Assembly (NCBI GenBank): GCA_905250885.1
Contig: CAJNOQ010000018.1
Coordinates: forward strand, 46,526-110,525
From: Didymodactylos carnosus
Lineage: Eukaryota > Rotifera > Eurotatoria > Philodinida > Philodinidae
DNA length: 64,000 nt
Direction: 5' to 3'
Shown here: in pieces, positions 47,372-61,400 of the stretch
Numbering within the stretch: position 1 is the stretch's first letter
Layout of the letters: each line of letters begins with the position of its first letter
The notes under the pieces: model-generated
What the model was told of the DNA's origin: nothing
Seen by the model: the letters and a program-made list of their open reading frames with translations, nothing else
Database searches by the model: none
Position numbers and translations under genes: made by a program

Positions 47372-50300
47372 GATGAAAAAAAAAAAAGAAAAAGAAAATG
47401 GAACCAAATAGCAAGATGCATTTTAAAACGTTTCAAGTGAACACATTATTTTGAATGACCTAATGTGTTTGTTCTTCACGCCAGATTATTTTGTTACTCA
47501 TTCAACTATCTATCCATATATATACATTTGTTATATGGTTTCAAGGTGCTTTTTGTTTCTTTTCCTAGTAATATGTATGGCATAGCCATTGTTTTTTATT
47601 CTTTTGTTGTTTATACTAATGTGTGTGTGTGTATGTGTGTGTAATCCTTTCCTCAGTTCAGAATAGTTTCATAAACTGAAAATGTTATTTTGTTACTTCT
47701 ACTAGGGCATATTTAATAGTTTGACAGCTGCATTCTATTCTCGTTTTTCTCCATTTTTCTTTTTATATGTATGTACGTCAGTCTCAGTTTATCAATTCTA
47801 GTCGAATGATTTTTGTTCGTTTCGTCATATATATATATATATGTATATACGCCTCTAGAGTTTTTTTTCTTATACATAATTGTATAATCGTCGGTTCTTT
47901 TGTTGTTCTTTCTTTTTCAAAGAACAAAAAAAGAAAAATATTGTCGTAAAACGAGAGGTTTGTCCACATAGCTTCTTGAGCTATATATGCATATTTATAG
48001 TGTTTTTTCTCTTCTATTTGTATTTCGTAATCATTATTATTATAACAAAGCCAACAACAACAACAAAAAAAAAAAGAAATCAAACACGAATAAAAAAAAA
48101 TCACGAACAGATTGAATTGTTTTCGAATTCTATACACATGTTCACTCACATAATATAAAAAAGAGAAGCACGAAAGACATCATAAATTAATACTAATTTG
48201 ATATGAATAAAAAGCAATTTTTTTTACAACAATACAATGCATTAAGAAAAAGAGTGACAATATTATTTTTAAAAGTGTAAAATATTGAAGTTGAACATTT
48301 TTTTGGCGCTGTAAACTTAATAATGAGAATCGTTGCAGTTTTAGTACAAGAGTTTACTATTTTATAATACTTTCTCTTAATATTCTTTTTTTTATAAAGA
48401 TTTGTATGTTAACGATTAACTCAACTCTCAATTAACTGTTCAGTTTGAAAATATATGACGGAGAAACGACAGGACACGAACGGCGTAGTGTTTGCTATGC
48501 GCATGCCCAGAAAGGAAATTTTCACATTTTTGTTCTCTAGAGCAACGCTGACAAACTTTTCTACACACTCTTCACTAATGTATCACATATAAAATCAAAT
48601 GTCATCTCATTTTCGAGAAAATTTTATTTTGTAAAATTATCACTGCAGAAAATTTGTTTGTTTTACATGGACTTGATTTCGAGAAAACCCGTGTAAATAA
48701 ATTGAGGTATTTGTCAGTTATTACCACGAGCGGGATATTTATAAATAGTTGATGAATATACCTGACAAATTGATTAACACTAATTAACACGAAATACTAA
48801 TGAATTTTTTACAAGATTTTTACATCAGTCGATAACTGACAAATGATGTCTGTCTATGACTGTTGAATGTGAGTTTCTAGGAATAAAATTTATTTATAAT
48901 TATATTCAAGGTACTATAAAAACATAAAACACTGTCTATAAATATCCCATGTCACTTTGCTGTACAAGAGATCAATGTGTAGTCAAGTATGAAAAGAAAA
49001 ATTAAATTGTAGATACATTCGAATTAAATTTAGACGTTACTGATATTTAGTAAAATTTAATTTCTTCAGCCAGAAGTCATAACTTATTTTTCTCTTTTTT
49101 CTTCACACACACACACACACGCACACATATCTGAAATGAGATTCTTTTTTTAGACAAATATTGTAATTTTTATAATTGAGTACGTTTCATTGAGTTTTTT
49201 GTTCTTATCAAATTTACGTGTATATGTACATTTTATTTGTCCAATTTAATAACGTTGAAGAGTAGAAAGCAAATAGAGAAGAATGAATATGAATTTTGAC
49301 TTTTTGTTTTAATAATAAAAATAAGATTTTGAGTAATTATTTAACTGATAATATATTTTTTCTCGACGTTTAGGATTGTATAGAGTGTTGTTTGAATAGA
49401 GATAAATAGTAGTCGAGTATCATTTTAAATTTCTTGTACTCGTACCCTAGATTTCTTTGCAGAAAATTCTTCGAATACTTCTCTTTAAGTGTTGATTGAA
49501 CAAGAACTCTATTCCTAGTTATGAAAAAAGAGAAGCCATGATTATTTCTTAGTTAACTTGTCTTATTTGCATTATATTTGCATTACTTTGAAGACTGGAG
49601 CTATCATCGTACGTTTTTCGATATTAAGTAAAAAATACTTTTTAGTCACTTATTTTTATCTTCTTTTAAAAGTAGAGGTTTGAACAATTTCATTGTCTTT
49701 TGAATAAACACGAACAAACGTTTCGTTTAGTTCCGCTTCAAAATTGAGCACTCTTTGAAATGTTTGACGCTGAATATAGAATGCACTTTAGTTTTAGAAG
49801 TTGATCTAAACGTATATCCGGTATATATTGATTGATAATATATTTGAAAATAAACTCTTAGGCAAAAAGAATAAAGTATGAGAAAAAAAATTGTAGTTCC
49901 TTGAAAACTATACGATAAGTAAAATAAAAAATCTTCAGTTTTTTCCAATAACATGGACCAGAGTACCACTCGGGTATAGTTGTTTAATATTCGTACGCAT
50001 ACTAATTTGTTCGAGAAAAAAGGTATATTCGTCTGTCTCCGTGATAAACGACAACGAACTTTAATTTATATCTTCAGCTGCATACTTTTTTTGCTACAAA
50101 AACAAAGAGCATCAGTGTATGGGAAATAAACATTGTCCAGTACTTCATTATAAACGGGTAAAATTATTGATTTACTTAGCTCTATAACCAAGCAAACAAG
50201 GTTTACAAGAATCGTTTTGTGTAAAAAAGAACTCAATGATAATGCTTTTAAGATTTTGTCAATGCGAATATATTCTCACCATCACCATTTTTTTTCTCAT

Positions 50301-51684
50301 CAATAGATGAACATCTTTGCTTTCCGTGGACTTTCATGCCAATCATCGTTTCATATAGAAATTTTTTTTGTACTAGTTATGCGGAAAAAAACTTCAGCAT
50401 AGTCCTAAATTCTAGAAAATTTAAAAAGATTTTTCTCCTTATAGTCCCCTCCTATTCATCAGTGATGTAGAATTTTTTAATAAATTTCCTATTTCTTTCT
50501 GTTGTCAGTTAATCTCATCTTTTTCATTCGTTTTTCTCACTGAAAATGGGCATTGTACATGTATGTACAGATAATAAAAAATCGATCATATGTTTAGAGT
50601 GAGAATAAGTATAGCTATAAAACTCATTGTCTAATTGAAGGTGATTGTTCATCATTACAAATATACCATATGAAAATTTCATTCTGTATGTACATGAAAC
50701 GTCAAAGAAAACAAATAAAATTATCGCTTCACATAAATTTGAAAAAATATAATAATAGTCGATGTTCACCTTATAATTTAAAATATTGTTAAGAAAGAAT
50801 TGATAGATTTGTTTTGATCAAAATTTTGAGTTTTATATTAATTAGTTTATTTTCTATCACAATTATTTATTTTATGCAAAGTTTAAATTAGCTTACATTT
50901 TATAAGTTTTTAATTTACACAATTTTTTCTTGAATAGTACGTAATGACGAATAAAAACGAGATCAAATTGTAGTAATAAGTATTAAATGTTCTAACTAGT
51001 CTGTATGTATGTTACACATATCAGTTTTTAAACAGTCAAAAATTTTGTTTTTCTTTCTACCTCGTAGTCACACTCACTATGTTCAATTCGATGGTTACAT
51101 TAAAAAACAATCTAAAAATAGACATATACATACATATACACACATAATAGACTTCATATAATATAGACACATCGATGAATAGGAGAGTCGTACATATACT
51201 TTATAGATGAAATTGACAGTAGTTATTTTATATGAATATAGATATATGTGAATATAAAGGAGAAAAAAAGATGAATGTATTCGACAAAAATAGAAGGATG
51301 TTGATGGATAAATAAGACGATTCCCTCATATATCAAAGTGTTTGTTGACGAATTAGCAATATGATAAATATAACTGTCCATAAATCATTTCTCTCATTGA
51401 TGCGTATTCTCTTCAATTCAACAACGCTTATAGACTAAAAATTTTTTTTTTTCATCTAACTAATCCAACTAAAAAAAAAAAAAAATGAGAGAAAATACTA
51501 TTGTTCAATCTATCTAAAAATAATCATATGCTTTCAAATAACAACAACAACTATATTTAAATTTTTCATTCTATTAATTAGTCTGATCCATGAAAGAGAA
51601 CGTTTATTCATACATTTGAGGTGTTTGTTAATTGCTGTCTTGCAGCTAAGATTTTTTCGAAAGTGATTTCATCCTACATTGATG

Positions 51685-51715
<31 letters not shown>

Positions 51716-54700
51716 AACGCTCCAATAAATTCTAATGCTTTTTCAAGTGGAGAAAAAAAAACGTTTTGTAGTTGACAAGAAAGAAAAAGCCATTGTGGAA
51801 AAGAAAACAATCTGTTTTTCTCTTTACTGATTGTAATAACGATAGTGATTCCCTTTTTCTTTTTTTTTCTTCTTCTTCTTCTTCTTTTTCATCAACCGTC
51901 GTGATGACAAAATGATAAATCCATTCATATGATTGCAATAATGATCACATTTCGCTCAAAAATCATTCTACCGTTTTTTGTTTATAATAAGTTCTAATTA
52001 GTAGAGAATAAATTGTTTTTGAGTTATATATTACTGTACACATTCTATGTATGAGTTGATTATAATTCCATGACCATATGAACGATTGTTATATGAACTC
52101 CTTTCATTCAATAACAGATACAAATCTCCAAAGAAACAATTGTTCTAATTTTCTGATAGTCACGTTTTATTTATTTTTTTTATAGGAATGAAAAAATGTC
52201 AAATCTCATTGTTTTCTTATACACCTTTTCGTATATTTATGTATAAGATACTTTTTCTCCCATTATAAATAAATAATGTCCTTGATTACAAACGATTATT
52301 TATAAAATTCTGGTTTATTCACAAAGGAAATGACATTCACAACTATACTACATAATCATCATACATTTAATCATTTGTCAATTGAAATAATTGTAAACAT
52401 TTTTTGGATATGGATAATTTTCTAATGAAGTCTCAAACTAAATGTCATAGGATTTTTATTTTTAGACAAATAATCGTTAACTCTATATAGTCAAATGATA
52501 GTTTTATTACAAATCCTTCAGAGAGATTGAAATGATTTCCAATATGTACAAAAATAATCTTATGGGAAATTTGATATTTAGAAATACGTGTTAGAAAATA
52601 ACAGATGATCCAGCTGACGAATAATTTGTCACCAAAATATGTTTCTTTTTCATACTCTTTTTCGTCACTTTTTTTTATATATATAGTCATCGAAAAACTC
52701 ATTTTCACAAAAGTCGATTGTAGATTCAGGCTCTCCATAGTCAATTACTTTAGACACAATAAAAATTTTGAAATTAAGTTTTTCTTCCTATGGGGATGTT
52801 CAAAATCAAAAAGATGATCGAAATCAAAACGTTAAGAAAATAAGTACTACTTGACAAAAAGTACGGAACAATTGAAAGAAATTATGAATTATTTTTGAAA
52901 ATTTTATAGAAATTACTCAAACTTTTATACTAGATTTGTTTACTCTCAATGATAAAGAACATAGTTAAATTGTTAAATCAAAGAAGGTAAATCTAATAGG
53001 AATAGTGCTCATTTTTGTGATTTCTGCTGAAAAGTTATTTTATTTTTTTATTTTATTTTATCTAATTCAAGATTGAGTTTGTCATTCACACAGCTTCTAT
53101 TCTTTTCTTTGAAGATAATAAACAATAATCAAAATAAGAAGAAAAAAGCAAATAATTACCATAAAATTATATCCTAATCATCATTTTTTTTCTTTTTCAT
53201 TTATTTTATTTTTGTACTTTGTGTGTATTGTGTGTGTATATAAGATAAAAATTTTTAAAATTTTTTATTTTCGTTTTTTTTCGTTCTTTCTTTATAAAAA
53301 AAAAAAGAAAATATACGATTGACCCAATTGTAACACAGTTGTTTGTTTCACTTTTTTTTTCTTTTTCATCAAGAAACTAGAACAATGACGTGTACACACA
53401 ATTTTTAAATAAAAAATATATTACATTTTAAACACATAACGCTTAGATGTATTTTTTGATAGAAGATCTAATTAGATAAATAGAGAACGTTTATTTCTGG
53501 TCTATAGATTGACAGCTGTTTTGCTTTTTGATTCATGAAGAAAACTAAATATCTAATGTTTTGCTAAACGAAATTTCCAATTATATGAAATGATCAAACT
53601 TTAACTGCAAGGAAAACAACAACTGCTAAATCGTTTACTCTCTATCTTTTATTATTCACACATTATCATGTTAAACTTGAAATTTTGATGAATTCTATTC
53701 AACATATATTCTTGTTAAAATAAAACACAACAGGATCAATTTAATGAGCAGACATAATCTGTTCAAACAAGAAAAGAAATCGTTGAAAAACAAAATGGAT
53801 CAATTTTCAATCTTATTACGTGTATGTGTGCATATGTGCTATATATTCTGTCTTTTATATATTTTCGATCTTCATGCATTAAATCGGACAGTTATCAATG
53901 ACGCCTAATAGTAATAATCAACCATGCACAGCGAAAATCTCTATACATATATGTCTATTGTTGAAAATAATCGGATTTGAAAAATTCTTAGACTTGGTAC
54001 CTAATGCTTTTCTTCTTTTTGTCTTTGTGAATTACTGATTAATGTTTCATCGCGTCAATTTCGTTCACACATACATCATGTCTCTCGACATTTCAGTATG
54101 CATTCATCTAATAAAGAGAAGCCCTGTGTTTCTACATCAGTTCGTTTGTTTATCATGGTTCTTATCGTTTTTATACTATATATGATCTTAGAAGAGAAAA
54201 ACACTCGATGTCTCTAATGGGATGCTATTCTTGGCACTCTACCTTTTTTTCTATTATAGTAGTTGGCTCTCGAAGGGTTTGCCCTAACATTTGACTGTTC
54301 TCATATTTCGTTTTTCGAGAAAATAGGCATTTTGTATCACTATTAGTTTAGAACGAGCGATTTCTTTTTTCTATTTATTCATTTTTCTTTAATTTCTTTT
54401 TAGAACAAATTAGAGGAAAAGGTAGAATATTCGAGAAACAAACTTTTATATTTAAAACGACGAAAAAAACAGATTCGATAAAACAAAACGTTTGTTTTTT
54501 TCAAGAATAAAATACGTGTTTACCCGTATTGTACTAGATTATTATCCTTTCATAATTATCATTAGTGGAAAAAATAACTCATATAAAAAATGTTTGACTG
54601 AGCGGCATTTCTATAATCTCCATTTGTGTGTGTGTGATCGCAAAACTCATCCATAAAGGCGCGCGCACATATATACTGTTTTTACATATAGAGAAAGAGA

Positions 54701-55474
54701 GAGAAAAAAACGGAAAACGAGTAATAGAATAATACAACAGTTCTATCTGTACAAACACATATACATACTAGACATAGACCATAATCATATGAGAATAGGC
54801 CTACACTACTTTGAATATGTGTGTATGCTCTCGTACACAAAAAAAGAAGGATGAAATTTCTCTTAGTGTGTATATGTGTGTATTTAGAAGAAAGAAACGA
54901 ATAGAAGGGTTTAGAGGGTTGAATAGAAAAAAAAACTTTACGTCTCGAGAGAAAACAAACGAATAAAGAAGAGAGAGACAGAGAGCTAAAGAGAGAGGGA
55001 GAGAGAGAGATAGAGAAGGAAAGAAACGAAACAAGTTGTGGGGGACGTGCACATAAAGAAAAAGAGAAAAAAAAATCATCAATGGAAGAAGAAAAATATA
55101 TATGCAGAGACTGACCCAATACACAATGAAACACATACTGAATATGCATAAACAAGTTTTTTAAATTAAGATTTTCGTAATACAAAGAAAATCCTATTGT
55201 TCTCCTCTCTCTAAAATGACTTTATTTATAATCCTTTACGTTTATAGTTAATTAATATCGACATCAACGTTTTTACTTATTTATTTCAATGTTGTTCGCT
55301 TCGTCATTATTATCTTTATTACTTTAGTGTCGACATAGAATTTTCTCATTATATTTTTAATACGCTTAAGAAAGAGAAGATCGTCCAAACGTGGCAAAGA
55401 TAGTTGGGAATTTTAGTTTGTCCCTTATATCACCATCATCATCCACGTCGTCATTTGCTACTCGGCAAAATTTG
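47372..55474. other. 8-kb spacer between the two ZNF608/609-like copies
   Basis: No exon chain is seen. The many Phe/Tyr-rich open frames come from T-rich DNA. It contains a short inverted pair (TTTGTCAGTTAT near 48710, ATAACTGACAAAT near 48831), a (CA)n run near 49105-49122 and a GA-rich stretch at 54960-55020. A locally GC-richer bit near 48480-48520 includes TATGCGCATGCCC, reminiscent of an NRF1-type site. The promoter and possibly first exons of copy 2 must lie here. Confidence 0.5.
54960..55020. repeat. GA-rich polypurine tract
   Basis: Interrupted (GA)n, about 60 bp on the plus strand. It produces the Ser/Leu-repeat open frames on the minus strand at 54682-55185, which are not genes. 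It lies about 400 bp upstream of copy 2's first recognised exon. Confidence 0.7.
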
Positions 55475-58400
55475 ATGCAAATAACCAATATGAATATAAT
55501 TGATACACATTCACCAATGCCATCTCATAGACCATTTAATTCTAAACAACAACAACAACAACAACAGCAACAACAACGTGATGAGAGCAGTCTAGTCTTA
55601 AAAATTAAACGTCATACAACAAAAAATGAACATGAAATTGTACGAAATAATGAAGATGAGACGACAAAAACTTGTCTATCAAGAACTGATAATAATCCAG
55701 TAACGAATAAAATCGTCAAAATTGAAAACGATGATTCGACTACGAGTACCACAACAGCACTATCGTCAGATGATCGCGAAAATAGAACTACTAGTCCTAG
55801 TCCTAATACTACTAATAATACCGATAATATCGCAGTAACAGCATTATCTCCAATAACGGGAACCGTATCAGAAAAAAAGAGTAATCGTCTAAAAAAAGTA
55901 AATAATCCATCGAAAACTACGAAAACGACAACAATACTAAGACAAAAACGATTACGTCGAAACGGTGCAACGGCTACGAAACGTTCTATCTCGCCCGTAT
56001 TCGATATTAAAAGCCAAAAGCAACAAACGAAAACGAAGCTACAACGTCTGTCAATCGATAGTAATAATAATTGTACAACGACAACGGAAAATTGTTCAAA
56101 AATTGAACAACAAACAAAAGAAACGAAAGGTACCCTTTCAATGAATAGCACTAATAGCAATACATCGACAAATCATAATAATCAACAAGAAGACGTCGAG
56201 AACGATGAAAGACAAACTCAGTTGCCACATTCAAAACGTTTCAAATATGATAAGGTAAGAAAAATGTTCATTTACCTCTTTAGTTTCTTTCTCATCCGTC
56301 AACAGATTAAACAGAGTTCAACACAACGAAGATTGTGCGGGGAAGTTTGACAGATGTAAGTGAGATAGTGAGGTCTACTCGACAAATTAGCTTAAAATGT
56401 GCATTTTTGCAGTTGTTCTCTGTCTCTCAGCATTAGTGCTATTTTTAGGATAAAAATTACGATTAAAACATGTAATAAAGCTATCAATCTATTTCTATCC
56501 GTTTTGATGACGTCTGCATACTATTGCACAATATTCTTCGACAGATTAATATGATTTAAAATTAGTATCTTTTTCCACCTACACTCAGAAAAATTTTGGT
56601 ACCAGTACTCACGATTGCCTATCTGTCACTATGTTAATATGATTAATCACGGAATTAATTTTTAACTGAAGTATTCGCCTTTGAAATACATAATCATCAC
56701 CATCACCGATGGTAAAACGGTCTAAATGCTAACTTTTTTCGTCCTTTATAACCGTTTTTTCTATTTTTATTATCTGTAAACGAGATGGAAACGCTCTTCA
56801 TGACGTAGTGTCAAATAACAACATCATTGTTTAACTCTTTTCAGCCAGATGTTGCTGTATTTTAAAAATTACCAGCTGTAAAGAGTGAACAAATAGTGAG
56901 TGAACTTCACAGAAACACGTTACTTCTATTTTAGCAGTGTTTGAGGTAATGAAATTTCCGTTGAATCCTCTATTGATTGTTGTTGTACTCCTTCCAAATG
57001 TGCTATTTTTTCCATCTAGCAGAATTTTTAATTATATTGTAATTGATGTTTATCAATCACTTTACAGACAACATACGGAGATTGACACTCTATTATTGTT
57101 TTGATTGTTGTCAATGTAAAAGTTATTTCACATATTGCCCAATTAAGATTTATTACCTGTGTTTTGTTTTTTAAAAATTTTTTTTCTTCACATTCTAGTT
57201 CTAGTTGCAATTGATTCTTTCTCATCTACTTAGAGAGAAGGAGAAAAAAAAAATAAATCTCCCTTTATACACATTTTGTTTGTTTGCTTTTCGTTTTTTT
57301 TTTCAATCTCTAAATAAATATTATCAATAATTGTCATTTTTTCTTCTTCATCGAAGATAAGATTTTTATTTATATATTTCATGTCGGATTTTTTTGCAAA
57401 GAAGAAAGAAAAAAATGAAAAAAAAAATGTTAATGACACTCTTTTTCTTCTGCTATGTGTGTACAGGAAAAGAAGCTATTTAATATGTATATTATTGCAC
57501 GCTTATCCGATTAACTGGAAAAAGATGAAATGATCACGGAGGGAAGAAGAATGAGATTGTAATAATGCATGCATGACGCGTCTTATACCGTTTTTCTAGA
57601 GAACTCACATCTATTAAAAATATTTTACGTTTGTAATGCCATATTGTATTGAATAAAGGTTTTAGTTTATCAACTTAGTTGAAGAGCTGTATACTTCAAA
57701 AACAAGTGAAAAAATTTACGTTGTCATTTATATCTTTATCAGAAATTGTCATGTCTGTAACTTTAATTTTCGATTAAAAATGATGGAAAACAACCATTTT
57801 ACTTTCATCTACATTATTATTACTATTTTCTCTTCTCACTTTCTTTATCTGTTTCACTAAATCAATATTATGAAGTGGTCACATAAGCATCGAGATGTGG
57901 TAGAGTAGAAAATATTTTCTCTTCTCTTATACGAACAGGATGGGCGTCGAGGCAGTTCAAGGGAACCAGACAAATAATTTTTTTCTTACTGTTTTTTTCT
58001 TTTCTTTCTTGTACAGTTCTAGCTTCTGTTCTGTTGATGATCATAACATTTAAAGGGGGAAGGGTTATCATCACATCATCATCATCATCATCATTTATCT
58101 ATTATTTTTACTATAAAGAAAAAAACATAGAGAAAGAACAGCAAATAATTCTTCTTTCATCACGAAGGTCATTATTTACTTTTTCTGTATGTACAATAAA
58201 TCACACATGTTATTTTTAACTCTTCTCTCCTTCTTTTCTTTCGTGTGTGTATGTGTGTGTGTGCATGTGTTCGATTCGATCGTTCAACGATACATGATGA
58301 ATAGAGAGATTGAAATATTTCATACCTTCTATGTGGAGAGGAGAGTTCATGTGCATACATAATGAAGAATAGAGAGCATCGATAGACTATGGATAAATAA

Positions 58401-61400
58401 AGAGCAATATGAAAAGGGCAATAATGAAGCCCACCTAATGAAATAAGAATAGCAAATAGCTCAGTAAAACTGCATAGATTTTTGTTCGTTATTTGAAGTT
58501 CATGTAAAATTAATAAACAAAAAATGATTTTTCTTTGTTTATTTTTAGTTACAAAAAGTGGATGCCAGTGTTGAAACAGCATCGATTGGTGTCGTTACTG
58601 AACCGGATAATTTAGGTCCTTGTTCACCGGGAACAACTGTGGTTTTAGAAGGAATTGTATGGAATGAAACTGACAGTGGTAAGTCCGTTTTTTTTTTGCT
58701 ATTCTCTTTTTTTAAGTGACTGTGGGTTGACGAGAAAAAAGAAAAGAGAATATATTATTATTTTTGTCACAAAAACAAAACTGTTACATTTTTTTTTTCT
58801 TTGAATAGAGCCCCCGTTAATTGTTCTCGCAATCAATGACAAATACTTTCTTACATATAATAAGGAAAGATTATGACACAACGGATATTCGTTTAATGGG
58901 TTAAATGGATAGTAGTATATCTAAATTCATTAATTATGATCAATCTAGAAATAGTATCGTCATATATGCGACATAACTGCTGGTGCTTTTAGCAGGAAAA
59001 AAATACTTTTCACACCAATTTTGTTATCGTCTATTTAATAAAATAGGCTGTTTTTTCATCTACATAGTATATACCCTAAAAATTTTGATAGTAGATTAAC
59101 AAACTTCTAAGATAAATAATACGAAAGTCCTAATAGTCTAATTTGAAATTAATACACATGAAAAACTCTTTGAATATCATAATAACTACTCATTCGTCAC
59201 TTTTTAAGAGTGTTATTTGTCAAAATTGCAATTTTTTTCCAGTTGAAATATAACATCTTCACAGGATCTACTAACTATTAGAGTTATTAAAAATTTTCAG
59301 GTGTAAAAAGTTCGTCAAATTTTGTTTATATAAAAGTATAAGGAGTGTAATGTGTACAAAATTAAAGTGAATAGAGAAGCCCTATTTTGAAGTTGTCATC
59401 ATAATCATCATCATCATCATTGGTGAAAAAGAGATGGAAAAAATATACATAATCACAATAATATTATAAGAAATATAGACGTAGAATAATAGCCTATGCA
59501 TACTATGGATGAAATAATACTTTTTAACAGAAAAAAAAAAGAAACGAGTGAGAGCGAGGGAGATAGAGGAAGAGAAGTGTTTCTTTTTCATTTACTTTAT
59601 ATGAATATGGGATGTGTGATCTATATTCACTCTGTTTGTGTTAATATAAAATGCTTTGTTTTGTGCCTCAGGTATTCTAGATTCTCGAAACAAAAAAAAG
59701 AAATTAAATTGTACGCAAATTTGCTTTGCTCTCTCTCTTTCTAAACTGTGAGACTGACTGTAAGAATCTGCAAAATTAGAGTTAGCCTTTATTCTGCTGA
59801 AAATATTATAGAAAAATAACTGTTACTGTTCTTTTTGCTAATCATGTAGAATTGAGAAACCGGACAAAGCTTTTATCATGGGATCGAGATTGAAAATGCT
59901 AATCTCTTCTCTCATTCTGCATCGACTATTACAGCCAAATAAGTAGAGGAAAAAAAGGAAATCTTTACCTTATTTATACGAAAAAAAAGCCCCTGACGTT
60001 CAATAAGGTTAAAATTGATCGATATGAATAAAGAACGAACACGACAATGTACATTACATTATACATAAAAAAGAACAGATTTTGTAAAGCCTAGACAATA
60101 ATCAAATGAAGAAAGAAAATAAGCATCTGATTAATTGTAAGGAGAAAATAATAGAAGTTTCTAAATCCTCATGTGTGTACTAAATATATATGGAAATGGA
60201 AATAAGTAGATAATAAATAAAACAATTTTTCTTAGCAGTATAAATTCCTGATAGTAGAAAAAAGTATGGTACTGCCCTATCAACAGTTGCCAAGAATTTA
60301 ACATATATTATTATTTCTGATTTCTATTGATCTAGATATCGAATCTTTATACTGTGTGAACTCTATCCTTCTACACAAAAGGAAACTTTAATACACATCG
60401 ATATCCTTTTAAATAATTGAATATCGTGGTCATCGTCTCTCTCTTTAAAATGAATAATTGTCGAATATCATTTTAACTAGTTGTTTTTGTTTGAAATTTT
60501 TTTTTATAATTTTTGCCTTGATCTCTCTCATTCTACAATACACATATGGTGTCATATTAAATATTAATTTGTTTTGTGTCATAGACACAGAGATTAAAAT
60601 CAATTAATCATAAACGATGTCCTATTGTTCTATCCATAATTGATGTATCTCTGTATTATTGTTTTGAGTACAAATATCACTAATATTCATTATGTCAATA
60701 TTTGAATTGGAGAAAAAAGAAAAAAAAAAAAAAACAGAAAAGAAAGTATAGCGATATTATCTTTCTATTGTATTCAATATCAATGTCATGTTTTTTTTTT
60801 TTTTTGGCTTTTTTTTATGAATTGCTATTAAAAGAAGAAACAAACAAGAGATATAATAGATGAGATTAGATATTTCTTCCATTCATTCAAGGTAATAATA
60901 TTGAGGGAAAAAAAAAGAAGAAAATAGATGTAAATGCGATGACCTTGTTTACATTTATTATTATTATCTATGATCATTTTTTTAGGTTTATATAATCTAA
61001 ATATGATGCGTTATCTCAAAATTAGCGCATTCTCTTTTGTTTTATGTTTTTTGATGATGGTGATATACATCTGTCAACATGTTTAATTATCCGTATAAAT
61101 TGTACGAAGCTTAAACAGAAAATTTAATAGTTAAAAGAAACTCATACAGATGTTCTTGTTAAATTCTGTTTTTTTTTTTTTTTTCTTCTTTGTATTCGTC
61201 TAATTTATATTCGAATGTTTTTTTTCTTTTTCTACATATATGTAGACACGGATAATAATAACTTAGAACAAAGAAGACAACACTAAAATAACACATTTTT
61301 TGTATGTGCATTCACGCATCCAATACATAAAAGAACTAAAATATCATATCTTAACAAGAAAAAAAAAAATAGATTGCTATCATGAGAATTGATTTAGTTG

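Noticed and set aside
48470-48520. NRF1-like TATGCGCATGCCC as a promoter of copy 2
   Set aside because: A single partial match 7 kb from the first recognised exon is too weak to call a promoter.
54682-55185. 167-residue minus-strand open frame
   Set aside because: It is Ser/Leu/Phe repeats translated from the GA-rich polypurine tract, with no domain or splice context.
56582-56620. CACTCAGAAAAATTTTGGTACC as a transposon end
   Set aside because: The word resembles common transposon termini but I could not find its inverted partner nearby.
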